Positions 57,428 to 64,000 of a stretch of DNA of 64,000 nt are shown here, piece after piece. Position numbers and translations under genes: made by a program. Positions within the stretch are counted from its first letter, which is position 1; each line of letters starts with the position of its first letter. The stretch is taken from assembly GCA_036986135.1 (NCBI GenBank), contig BTQZ01000006.1, positions 1 through 64,000 of the forward strand. Direction: 5' to 3'. This stretch comes from JADFRG01 sp036986135. GTDB lineage: Bacteria; Chloroflexota; Anaerolineae; Anaerolineales; E44-bin32. Under the pieces are notes generated by a model. The model was given only the letters and a program-made list of their open reading frames with translations, had not been told where the DNA came from and made no database searches.

Positions 57428-58192
57428 ATGGATGATCCCTTTGACCCAAGCCCGCGAGGCGGCGGATTGAACATCGGGCGGCTGATTCTGAATGTTCTCA
57501 CGGCCATCGTGCTGCTGGTAACTCTGTACGTAGGCTTCCGATTCGCAATGATCTTCCTCAATCCTCAATCATCGCTTAACCCTTATCCGCCGCCCACACT
57601 ACCGGCGACCCTCGGTCCACCGACGCCGACCAACACACCGGCAATCATGCTGCCGACCGAGATTCCGCCGAGCTCGACACCGCGTCCGCTGCCCACCATT
57701 GTTCCCTCGGCGACCGTGACGCCGGAAGCCAGCTTAACTCCGGTTATTACGGTCACTCCCGAAGGCTCCCCGCAGGCGACCGCGGAAGGCAATGCGCAGT
57801 TTGAGCTGCAGACCGGAAGCCCGACCTATATTCCGGACGAGCGTGGATGTGGGTATATGGGCGTGGGCGGGAAGGTCTACGACCTGCAGGGAGCGCCGAT
57901 CGTCGGCCTGGCTGTGAGGGTGAGCGGTGAGCTGGCCGGAACACCGATCGGACCGCTCGATACCCTGACCGGCAGCGCAGCGGACCGCTTTGGCTTCGGC
58001 GGTTATTACTTCGAGCTCTCCGATACTCCCACCGCAAGCGAAGACACCTTATCGCTGCAGGTGCTGGACGCCAGCAGCGGACTCGAGCTCTCAGACCTCG
58101 TCTTCCTCACCACATACGATAACTGCGAGCAGAATCTGGTGTTTGTCAACTGGGCACAGTCTGAATCGAATGACCCGAACCAAGACAATTAA
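57428..58192 (+). CDS. Membrane-anchored Pro/Thr-rich protein with carboxypeptidase-regulatory-like domain
   Basis: 254 residues with ribosome site AGGAG. One membrane helix near the start (ILNVLTAIVLLVTLYVGFRFAMIF) is followed by about 70 residues of low-complexity Pro/Thr/Ser (PTPTNTPAIMLPTEIPPSSTPRP), a wall-crossing spacer. The C-terminal 110 residues (CGYMGVGGKVYDLQGAPIVGLAVRVSG ... FGFGGYYFELSDTPTASEDTLSLQVL, parts quoted) have the pattern of a transthyretin-like/CarboxypepD_reg beta-sandwich, with two cysteines (CGYMG, YDNCEQ) that could pair. It is exposed on the cell surface. It is probably co-transcribed with the parvulin gene. Function unknown. Confidence 0.8.
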   Translation: MDDPFDPSPRGGGLNIGRLILNVLTAIVLLVTLYVGFRFAMIFLNPQSSLNPYPPPTLPATLGPPTPTNTPAIMLPTEIPPSSTPRPLPTIVPSATVTPEASLTPVITVTPEGSPQATAEGNAQFELQTGSPTYIPDERGCGYMGVGGKVYDLQGAPIVGLAVRVSGELAGTPIGPLDTLTGSAADRFGFGGYYFELSDTPTASEDTLSLQVLDASSGLELSDLVFLTTYDNCEQNLVFVNWAQSESNDPNQDN

Positions 58193-58235
58193 GAGACCGT
58201 TCCAAGGGACGGCCTCCCTAATTTCCGAGATCTCC

Positions 58236-59408
58236 TCAGGTCGCGACGGCGTTCCTTAGCGCCTCGCGTACCAGATCCACCTGCTCTTGAGTCATCACTC
58301 CGGAGAACGGGAGCGCCAGACTCCTGCTCCCCAGGTCTTCGGTGACAGGAAAGTCTCCCGCCCGGTATCCGTGGATCTCCACCATGTAAGGCTGCAAATG
58401 AATGGGCTCGAAGTAGGCCCGGCTTGGAATGCCTTCCTGCTCCATGGCCTGCATGACCTGAGCTCGATCGATTGCTGGATCGAGCCGCACGACGTAGACG
58501 AACCAGCTCATCCGAGAAGTCGTGGGGGCGATGGTTGGCAACTCCACCCCGGGTAGATCGGCAAGGGCCTCTCCATACCACTCTGCGACCTGTGCGCGGT
58601 TGCGGAGCAACTCGTGGAATCGCCCGGCCTGGGCCCGGCCCAGCGCAGCGCTCATTTCGTCCAGGCGGTAGTTGTAGCCGGGAAAGGTATGCTGCAGCCA
58701 TGCGTCACCGACCGCCCGACCGTGGTTGCGAAGCGCCCGGGCCCAATCTGCCCAGTCTTCGCGATCGGTAACGACCATGCCGCCCTCTCCGGTGGTCAGT
58801 TGCTTGTTGGGATAGAAGGCGAAGACCCCTGCATCTCCAAAGGATCCCGCCGCTTTCCCTCGGTACTGTGCCCCGAGGGCCTCGGACGAATCTTCGATCA
58901 GGTCGAGTCCATACGCCTCCGCGATGGGCATCAAGCGTCCGTAATCGGCCGGTTGGCCAAATACGTCAATCGTCAATATGGCGCGCAGTTTGCCGCCGTT
59001 TCCTGCGTTATTGCGCGGCAGCCACCCGTCTTCGCCAGAGGCGAGCGCGGCGGCCGCGGCCTCGACCTGCTCAGGATCAAGGTTCCCCGTGGCGGGATCG
59101 ACATCGACGAATACCGGCACCGCCCGCTCGTAGAGCAGCACATTGGCGGAGGCGACAAATGAAAAGGGGCTTGTGATGACCAGGTCCCCTTCCTGGATGC
59201 CCGCCGCCCGTACGCACAGGTGCAGGGCGGTGGTTCCGGAACTCACCGCGATGCCATGGCGCCGCCCGGCGAGTTCCGCGATCACCTGCTCAAAGGCTTC
59301 TACTTCCGGGCCGATACTCAATGTGGAGGTTCTGAGCACCGCCGCTACCGCCTCGCGTTCGGCATCGCTCAGATCGGGAGAAGACATGGGTACTTTCATT
59401 GCAGCCAT
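58236..59408 (-). CDS. DegT/DnrJ/EryC1/StrS-family sugar aminotransferase
   Basis: 390 residues from the ATG at 59408 (another at 59399). Motifs: GRRHGIAVSSGTTALHLCVRAAGI, VITSPFSFVASANVLLYERAVPVFVDVDP, LIEDSSEALGAQYRGKAAGSFGDAGVFAFYPNKQLTTGEGGMVVT (parts quoted; PLP lysine in YPNKQLTTGEGG), and FPGYNYRLDEMSAALGRAQ. It transfers an amino group to a keto-sugar nucleotide, e.g. a UDP- or dTDP-4-keto sugar. It begins the minus-strand polysaccharide cluster as its last gene, 67 bp after the HAD gene. The exact sugar is unknown. Confidence 0.94.
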   Translation of the reverse strand: MAAMKVPMSSPDLSDAEREAVAAVLRTSTLSIGPEVEAFEQVIAELAGRRHGIAVSSGTTALHLCVRAAGIQEGDLVITSPFSFVASANVLLYERAVPVFVDVDPATGNLDPEQVEAAAAALASGEDGWLPRNNAGNGGKLRAILTIDVFGQPADYGRLMPIAEAYGLDLIEDSSEALGAQYRGKAAGSFGDAGVFAFYPNKQLTTGEGGMVVTDREDWADWARALRNHGRAVGDAWLQHTFPGYNYRLDEMSAALGRAQAGRFHELLRNRAQVAEWYGEALADLPGVELPTIAPTTSRMSWFVYVVRLDPAIDRAQVMQAMEQEGIPSRAYFEPIHLQPYMVEIHGYRAGDFPVTEDLGSRSLALPFSGVMTQEQVDLVREALRNAVAT

Positions 59409-59475
59409 GCTTCGAGTGCACTCTCTGAGGTCATCGGGCCGGGTAGCACGCGATCGGCGGACGGGATGGACGCTT

Positions 59476-60162
59476 TCATCCAAGCTCTCCTTCGATTGCA
59501 TTCTCCAGTGCTGTAAGGTCTGGCAGCTCGATATCGGCCAGGTATTCGGGCCCGGGCGGCACATCGCTCACATGCTCGCCTTCCGACCTGTGCACCCAGA
59601 TCGTCAGCATCCCCAGCCGGCGGGCACCCACAAAGTCCTTCAACGGATTGTCGCCAATATACGCCGCCTGGCTGCCTGCAAGATTGAGTTCCTCCAGGAG
59701 GCGCTCAAACGGGGTCTGGCTCGGTTTCCAATGCTCACGATCCTGCTCGCCGAGAATCATCACCGCTTCGAAGGTGTCGGTCAATCCCAGGGCCTCAAGC
59801 TTGCGCTGTTGGCCCGGCTTGTGCCCCTGCGTGATCAATCCCAGCCTGTATCTACCGCGCAGACTCTTTAGCACGGAGTGTGTCTCCGGGTAGGGCTCGA
59901 GGCTCGGGGAATGGTCCCGATAACAGTTCACCATCTCCGGGATCCATCGATCCGGCTCGAGGTCATGCGCCTCGAGCCAGCGGTTGAAGGTGTCGCCCCG
60001 CACGCCGCCGTTGAAGTAAGCCTCGAGCTCGGCATAGCCCTGCTCACGCGGGATGCCCAGCGATGCTTCCGCCCAGTCGGCGACCGCCGCAAACCCGCTC
60101 AGGGCGTACTGGCGTTCCGGGTACAGGGTGTCGTCCAGATCAAAGACGATGGCTTTCAACAT
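59476..60162 (-). CDS. HAD-superfamily phosphatase
   Basis: 228 residues from the ATG at 60162, overlapping the ATP-grasp stop by 23 bp. Motif I is AIVFDLDDTLYPERQYALSGF (nucleophile Asp), motif II LGLITQGHKPGQQ (Thr), motif III with Lys in HWKPSQTPFERLLEEL and motif IV YIGDNPLKDFVGARRLGML. The C1-type helical cap is between motifs I and II. It probably removes phosphate from a sugar or sugar-like intermediate in the polysaccharide pathway. Its overlap with the ATP-grasp gene suggests related steps. Confidence 0.92.
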   Translation of the reverse strand: MLKAIVFDLDDTLYPERQYALSGFAAVADWAEASLGIPREQGYAELEAYFNGGVRGDTFNRWLEAHDLEPDRWIPEMVNCYRDHSPSLEPYPETHSVLKSLRGRYRLGLITQGHKPGQQRKLEALGLTDTFEAVMILGEQDREHWKPSQTPFERLLEELNLAGSQAAYIGDNPLKDFVGARRLGMLTIWVHRSEGEHVSDVPPGPEYLADIELPDLTALENAIEGELG

Positions 60163-61123
60163 CCGCAACCTCGGATTCGTCGAGAAAGTAGGATTCATCG
60201 TAGCGCGTGAGGTACAGCCCCGCTTTGTAGGTTCCCAGAGGCGGGGCTACCACGGGGATCCCCGCCGCCTCCGACAGATACCACTTTGGAGAAGGCACTC
60301 CGGCCGCGATCCCCAGCGGTAGGCCACCCCCGAAACGGGCATTCACTTCCGTAAAATACGGCTGACCCTCTCGCATCAGGCATTGAACCGTAATGGGCCC
60401 CTTTGCCTTGAGGCCCCCGGCAATCTTCACACAGGCCTCGATGATCTCTCCGTTTCCAATGGTGACGCCCTTGGCGACCTCCCCCCAGCGCACCTCGATT
60501 CTCCGACGGCTGACGACGGCCCATACACGCCCATCCTTGCCGCAGCTTACGTCGCTAGTGATCTCCGGGCCCGGTAGATACTCCTGCACGATGGCCTGAG
60601 GGATCTGCCTCAGTGCGTGCTCGAGGCTCGCACTGTCTTTGACCCTGCGGCCGCCTTTGCCTGCGCTTCCGATCCTGGGCTTCACGTAGAGCGGGAACTC
60701 GTAATCTTCGTCCGGAACGCCGCCCCAGGTCCGCGGCGTAGGCACTCCGATGCTCTTGAAGAATTCATGCGTGAGCGACTTGTCGTTGGCGGTCGTGGCT
60801 TCGGGCGCGAACAGCGAGGTGAGCCTTGCCCCTTCTCTTTCCAGCCGTTCGCGTCCCTGTGCAAGCACCGGAAGATCCGGATCGATGAGAGGGAATATCA
60901 GTTGAATGGATTCCTGTCCGCAGATTCCGGCTATGGTGGGCAGATAGCGCTCATCGTTCAGCGTCGGAACCATGTAGTAGCGATCGACATCCTGCAGGGC
61001 GGGGGCCAACGGATCAATGTCGGTGGCGACAATGGAGCCTCGCAGCCCCAGTTCACCGTACGCCTTGCGGAAGGCGCGCACCAACTCCACGCGCCGGCCG
61101 ACGCTGGTGAAGAGCACGTTCAC
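60140..61123 (-). CDS. ATP-grasp family ligase (CarB/PylC-like)
   Basis: 327 residues if it starts at the GTG at 61123, five bases after the methyltransferase stop; a frame to 61168 would overlap that gene by 41 bp. N-terminus NVLFTSVGRRVELVRAFRKAY and DIDPLAPALQDVDRYYMVP is a pre-ATP-grasp domain. The ATP-grasp core has PLYVKPRIGSAGKGGRRVKD, IVQEYLPGPEITSDVSC and the metal-binding FTEVNARFGGGLPLGIAAGV. This group joins a carboxylate to an amine or thiol using ATP. In a polysaccharide cluster it may add an amino acid to a sugar acid or make a lipid-linked precursor. Confidence 0.9.
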   Translation of the reverse strand: MNVLFTSVGRRVELVRAFRKAYGELGLRGSIVATDIDPLAPALQDVDRYYMVPTLNDERYLPTIAGICGQESIQLIFPLIDPDLPVLAQGRERLEREGARLTSLFAPEATTANDKSLTHEFFKSIGVPTPRTWGGVPDEDYEFPLYVKPRIGSAGKGGRRVKDSASLEHALRQIPQAIVQEYLPGPEITSDVSCGKDGRVWAVVSRRRIEVRWGEVAKGVTIGNGEIIEACVKIAGGLKAKGPITVQCLMREGQPYFTEVNARFGGGLPLGIAAGVPSPKWYLSEAAGIPVVAPPLGTYKAGLYLTRYDESYFLDESEVADVESHRL

Positions 61124-61127
61124 TCGA

Positions 61128-61790
61128 TCAAGCCGTTTTTCGACCAATGCCAAAATGGCCTCCCGCAATCCGGTCCCGCTGGGAACCCATTCTCAGCCAA
61201 CCATCCACCCACTTCAGCGGGTAGAAAAGGATGGCCATGGTGCCCTTGACCGGACGGTATGTCCGAGGCGCCAGCCGCGCCGCCACCCCAGCCAGGAATT
61301 CTACAAGAATGCGATGCATGCCGGTTCCTGCAGCCAGGGCGGGTTCGACCCGCTCACAGCTTAACCCAGCCTGCTCGATCAGTCGTCGGAGACCGGAGTG
61401 CGTGAATCGCCAATAGTCCTCTGGATCGGGATGATAGCCCAGTACGAAGGGCGCCTGCAGGTACAGCAGGCCGTTCGCTTCGAGCACGCGCCCCATCTCA
61501 CGCACCGCCTGAAACGGATCTGCCACGTGCTCCATGGTTTCCTGAGAGAGAACCAAGCGGAAGGTGCCGTTTCCAAAGGGCAGCTTGAGGGCATCGCCCA
61601 GGCAATTCGTCTGCTCCGAAGGATCCAGGTCGATGCTGACCACCCTGGAGTGGAGGTCGCTCTCGCCGGATCCGACGTTTAGCGCCAACTGACCGTCACC
61701 GAGGTCCCCAAGCAGCGCAGCCAGTTCGCGCCGTACTGCGCTCGAGTCGTGGTAGGTGGACCAAAAGGTACGCGAAACCCAGTTCTGCAT
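61128..61790 (-). CDS. Class I SAM-dependent methyltransferase
   Basis: 220 residues. LALNVGSGESDLHSRVVSIDLDPSE is the SAM-binding motif I with the acidic residue of motif II, followed by LPFGNGTFRLVLSQETMEHVADPFQAVREMGRVLEANG (parts quoted) and YLQAPFVLGYHPDPEDYWRFTHSGL, the pattern of Methyltransf_11 proteins found in polysaccharide clusters. The C-terminal 55 residues are basic and hydrophobic (ILFYPLKWVDGWLRMG), possibly membrane-associated. It likely O-methylates a sugar residue or a capping group. 26 bp separate it from the GT4 gene. Confidence 0.92.
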   Translation of the reverse strand: MQNWVSRTFWSTYHDSSAVRRELAALLGDLGDGQLALNVGSGESDLHSRVVSIDLDPSEQTNCLGDALKLPFGNGTFRLVLSQETMEHVADPFQAVREMGRVLEANGLLYLQAPFVLGYHPDPEDYWRFTHSGLRRLIEQAGLSCERVEPALAAGTGMHRILVEFLAGVAARLAPRTYRPVKGTMAILFYPLKWVDGWLRMGSQRDRIAGGHFGIGRKTA

Positions 61791-61816
61791 GCGATCCTCA
61801 CTCGATTGAAGGATCT

Positions 61817-63067
61817 CTAGCCGAGCGTGAGCAAGATTTCTTCCATTTTCCCCGCAAGCTCTCGGCGATCAAAGCGTGCTTCGACATGCTTTCTCCCATT
61901 CCGACCCATCTTCCGCGCCAGCTCGGGATCGTCCGCAAGGCGCCGGATGGCCTTCCCGATCTCTTCTCCGCTGCCCGGGGTGACGCATATGCCCGCCCCG
62001 GCCTCTTCCACGACCTGTCGAATTGCGCCGTCGATTGCCGCTACGACCGGAAGCGCTGCGGCCATGTAATCAAACACCTTATTTGGATAGGTGGTGGTAA
62101 ACATCGGTATGGCCTTGAGCACTGCGATCCCGCAGTCGGCTTCCCCTAATAGCTCCGGTACGCTCGCCTTTTCGACAGGAGGCAAGAAGATTAGATTGTT
62201 AAGCTGCTTGGCCCGCGCCTGGCGCTGCAGGTCGGCCTTCTCGGCCCCGTCTCCCACCAGCACAATGACGATCCGGGGGTCTTGTTTCAATGTGGAGGCC
62301 GCATGCACCAATTGCGAAAGGTCGTTTGCCATACCGTGCGCGCCGGTGTACAAGGCGATGAATTTCCCCTGAAGCCCATGAGTACCACGGAGCGGAGATC
62401 CCGGTGAGGAGGCTCCCTCGAATTTTGACGGTGCGGTATCGTTTTCCCCACGCCGCGGTATCGCCGAATCCAAATCCACCCCATTGGGTACGACCAGAAT
62501 TTCTTTCCCTCCAACCCCAACACGCTGAAGATGCTCAACGTAACCCGGCGAATTGACGACGATTTGATCGGAGTGACGATATAGGAAGCCCTCCAGCCAT
62601 TCCGACAGGGCGATCAATCCACGGTTGCGCAGTGCGCCGACCTGAACCGCGAACTCCGGCCATAGATCCCGCACCTCCAGCAACCATCGTCGCCCCTTCA
62701 AGCGTGCGAGCAGCCAGGCGGTCCACCCTTGAAAGATCGGCGGCGAGGTCCCCCATAGGACATCGACGCCTGCCGTGCGCAAGCCTGCCCAGAAAGACGA
62801 GAGCATAAACGAGAAGTAGCCGATCGTCCGCCACGTGTATCCGCGTCGCTCGCTGCCAGCCACGCCACACCTCACGATTTCGAGCCCGGGAAACGGGTTC
62901 TCAAGTCGATCCGAAGCGAGCCGTTCCCCTGTCAGGTAGCCGCACGTGCCGGCCAGCACCGTCACACGGTGCCCCTTCTCAGCAAGGTACCGGGCAAAGT
63001 CGTAATGACGGGTTCCTCCTGGATCCTCCGGGCGCACGAACACCTGATGGATCAATAGAATGTGCAC
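61817..63067 (-). CDS. Family 4 glycosyltransferase
   Basis: 416 residues. GT-B fold: an N-terminal acceptor domain (ILLIHQVFVRPEDPGGTRHYDFARYLAEKGHRVTVLAG, parts quoted) and a C-terminal donor domain with LVVPNGVDLD, IALYTGAHGMANDLS, ILVG-like VIVLVGDGAEKADL, LPPVEKASVPELLGEADCGI and AIPMFTTTYPNKVFDYMAAALPVVAAIDG, the E-x7-E-like retaining motif region. It is close to WcaI/WbuB-type fucosyl- or N-acetylfucosaminyl-transferases. It transfers a sugar from a nucleotide donor to a lipid-linked oligosaccharide at the inner face of the membrane. Confidence 0.94.
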   Translation of the reverse strand: MHILLIHQVFVRPEDPGGTRHYDFARYLAEKGHRVTVLAGTCGYLTGERLASDRLENPFPGLEIVRCGVAGSERRGYTWRTIGYFSFMLSSFWAGLRTAGVDVLWGTSPPIFQGWTAWLLARLKGRRWLLEVRDLWPEFAVQVGALRNRGLIALSEWLEGFLYRHSDQIVVNSPGYVEHLQRVGVGGKEILVVPNGVDLDSAIPRRGENDTAPSKFEGASSPGSPLRGTHGLQGKFIALYTGAHGMANDLSQLVHAASTLKQDPRIVIVLVGDGAEKADLQRQARAKQLNNLIFLPPVEKASVPELLGEADCGIAVLKAIPMFTTTYPNKVFDYMAAALPVVAAIDGAIRQVVEEAGAGICVTPGSGEEIGKAIRRLADDPELARKMGRNGRKHVEARFDRRELAGKMEEILLTLG

Positions 63068-63094
63068 GGGCGAAGTCTAACACTCCGCCCCATA

Positions 63095-63124
63095 AAAGCA
63101 GAGCCGCCCACTCACGTGGGCGGC
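63095..63124 (-). terminator. Intrinsic terminator after the small gene
   Basis: GCCGCCCAC/GTGGGCGGC, a perfect 9-bp stem with a TCAC loop, followed on the minus strand by TTTTAT. It lies between the 61-residue gene and the GT4 gene, so the small gene is a separate transcript. Confidence 0.82.
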
Positions 63125-63148
63125 TGCCTTACGGTGTTTCCACTCGGA

Positions 63149-63334
63149 TTAGCTGTTTGCTGTGGCGAAATCCTTGCTGACGATCCGCCAGGCCTCGCGC
63201 CCTGGATCGGCTGGGACGGGAGCTACTGCGAAGTAGCGTGTCCTGTTCCCAGAGGTCTTGGCCTCAATTCGCCATTCGGTCGATGGGAACTTGCCCTTTT
63301 CCTTGATATCGTAAAACTCGAGCGATTCCTTCAT
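63149..63334 (-). CDS. Small conserved-type protein of unknown function
   Basis: 61 residues with a strong ribosome site (AGGAGG, 7 nt before ATG) and its own terminator. ESLEFYDIKEKGKFPSTEW, then RIEAKTSGNRTRYFAVAPVP and EAWRIVSKDFATAN form a compact beta-rich mini-protein. I recognise the pattern (SLEFYxVK...F, RYFAVA, AWRIVSKDFA) as one of a family of small uncharacterised proteins, but cannot name it. The independent, well-expressed layout inside a polysaccharide cluster is notable. No signal peptide. Confidence 0.8.
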   Translation of the reverse strand: MKESLEFYDIKEKGKFPSTEWRIEAKTSGNRTRYFAVAPVPADPGREAWRIVSKDFATANS

Positions 63335-63492
63335 TTTGTACTTCCTCCTCGGTCAAAGGATTGGACCTAACCGTCTAGATACTACCGCCCCTTTGACTCA
63401 CGTGCAAGTCGCCGGAGAGGAGATATTAGTACGGATGTTCTATCCCCTTGCCAGTACGGTACCTGCTCAGATGGACCCCTAGATATTGCGCC

Positions 63493-64000
63493 TCAGCCCC
63501 CCGACCCCATGAATTCTTCGGCCGTGGCCTGACCGGGTTGGCTAATTCCCTCCCGCGAGAGGACCTTCCAAAGGGTGATCAGCAGGATCTTCACATCCAA
63601 TCGAAGGGACCAATGATCCACATACCACACGTCGTATTCGAATTTTTGCTCCCAGGAATTGGCATTGCGGCCATTGATCTGGGTCCAGCCGGTGATTCCG
63701 GGCAGTACGTCGTGTCGCCGCGCCTGCTCGGCGCTGTAGCGATCGAGATACCGCATCAGCAGCGGCCTGGGCCCTACCAAGCTCATTTCCCCCTTGAGCA
63801 CGTTGAGTAGCTCCGGGAGCTCATCCAGGCTAAAGGAGCGAAGTACTCGCCCCAGGCGAGTCAGACGTACGGCGTCCGGCAGGGGATTTCCTTCCGAGTC
63901 CCTCTCGTCCGACATCGTGCGGAACTTATATGGTGTGAAGGGGCGGGCCAAGAAGCCGGGCCGCCGCTGACGGAAGAGCACCGGCGATCCGAGTGCGATT
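63493..64000 (-). CDS. Priming sugar transferase (bacterial sugar transferase family), partial
   Basis: The frame is open to the right edge, so the N-terminus with its membrane helix is outside the window. Visible: GSPVLFRQRRPGFLARPFTPYKFRTM, then LTRLGRVLRSFSLDELPELLNVLKGEMSLVGPRPLLMRYL and PGITGWTQINGRN (parts quoted), with the late WSLRLDVKILLITLWKVL. This is the catalytic domain of WcaJ/EpsL-type polyisoprenyl-phosphate hexose-1-phosphate transferases, which begin repeat-unit synthesis on undecaprenyl phosphate. It defines the right-hand cluster as a Wzx/Wzy- or exopolysaccharide-type pathway. The C-terminus (AEEFMGSGG) is short and polar. Confidence 0.95.
   Translation of the reverse strand, partial: IALGSPVLFRQRRPGFLARPFTPYKFRTMSDERDSEGNPLPDAVRLTRLGRVLRSFSLDELPELLNVLKGEMSLVGPRPLLMRYLDRYSAEQARRHDVLPGITGWTQINGRNANSWEQKFEYDVWYVDHWSLRLDVKILLITLWKVLSREGISQPGQATAEEFMGSGG

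Noticed and set aside
1..64000. CRISPR arrays, tRNA or rRNA genes, insertion sequences
   Set aside because: I looked for regularly spaced repeats, cloverleaf-like sequences and transposase motifs on both strands and found none that hold up by eye; a tRNAscan and IS search would settle this.

Overview
The window is GC-rich bacterial chromosome of about 60 genes that reads like a member of the Chloroflexota, most likely an uncultured Anaerolineae-type lineage. I infer this from the combination of a DUF2089 regulator with SHOCT-like/DUF4097-type proteins, RNase J followed by a parvulin lipoprotein and a membrane-anchored Pro/Thr-rich protein, a Gram-positive-like type IV pilus locus, lipoprotein-anchored ABC binding proteins and no outer-membrane or LPS genes. 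No rRNA, tRNA, CRISPR array, prophage or intact insertion sequence is visible.

Layout. 0-2.7 kb (minus strand): start of an exopolysaccharide operon with a small protein, an RfaH/NusG-like antiterminator, a hexapeptide acyltransferase and a GT2 glycosyltransferase cut by the window edge. 2.6-3.0 kb: intergenic DNA able to fold into a branched RNA, ending in an orphan plus-strand terminator. 3-5.5 kb: two response regulators, one of them an unusual OmpR-type protein fused to a membrane segment and a DUF5667-like outer domain. 6.1-6.8 kb: VapBC-type toxin-antitoxin pair. 7-20.5 kb (plus strand): complete type IV pilus locus in the order MerR-like regulator, pseudokinase-receiver protein, PilB, PilC, two minor prepilins, a 992-residue kelch/DUF2341/LamG tip-adhesin-like protein, PilN, PilO, PilM, PilD, PilT and PilA, the last behind three 11-bp-spaced direct repeats. 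20.6-28 kb: recF, a four-helix-bundle protein, a mazF remnant, rsmG, a degenerate metallo-beta-lactamase-fold protein, a multi-GAF histidine kinase and threonine synthase.

28-34.4 kb (minus strand): an eight-gene module starting from a DUF2089 regulator, with a DUF4097-like protein, a GNAT acetyltransferase, an ABC-2 exporter (ATPase plus two permeases) and two small proteins. Four of its products share the same SHOCT-like helical module, which suggests one envelope-sensing or export system. 34.6-38.2 kb: class V aminotransferase, single-domain response regulator, inositol monophosphatase and SurE. 38.3-48.4 kb (minus strand): a catabolic cluster of GntR regulator, ribose-type ABC transporter, a small ferredoxin-fold-like protein, HyuA, HyuB and an M24 aminopeptidase; I infer uptake and hydrolysis of a cyclic amide such as a hydantoin or oxoproline-like compound.

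48.5-54.5 kb: SagB-like nitroreductase, a CBS-containing M50 protease, and a BtuFCD cobalamin importer with an HD hydrolase, all behind a clear cobalamin riboswitch. 54.8-58.2 kb (plus strand): RNase J, parvulin lipoprotein and a membrane protein. 58.2-64 kb (minus strand): a second surface-polysaccharide cluster (DegT aminotransferase, HAD phosphatase, ATP-grasp ligase, methyltransferase, GT4 glycosyltransferase, a small conserved protein and a priming sugar transferase cut by the right edge).

Two genome-wide habits are visible. Several genes have a -10 hexamer only 6-11 nt before the start codon, which suggests leaderless transcripts. A G-rich intergenic repeat built on GGGAGCAGGGG occurs five times in the first 36 kb.
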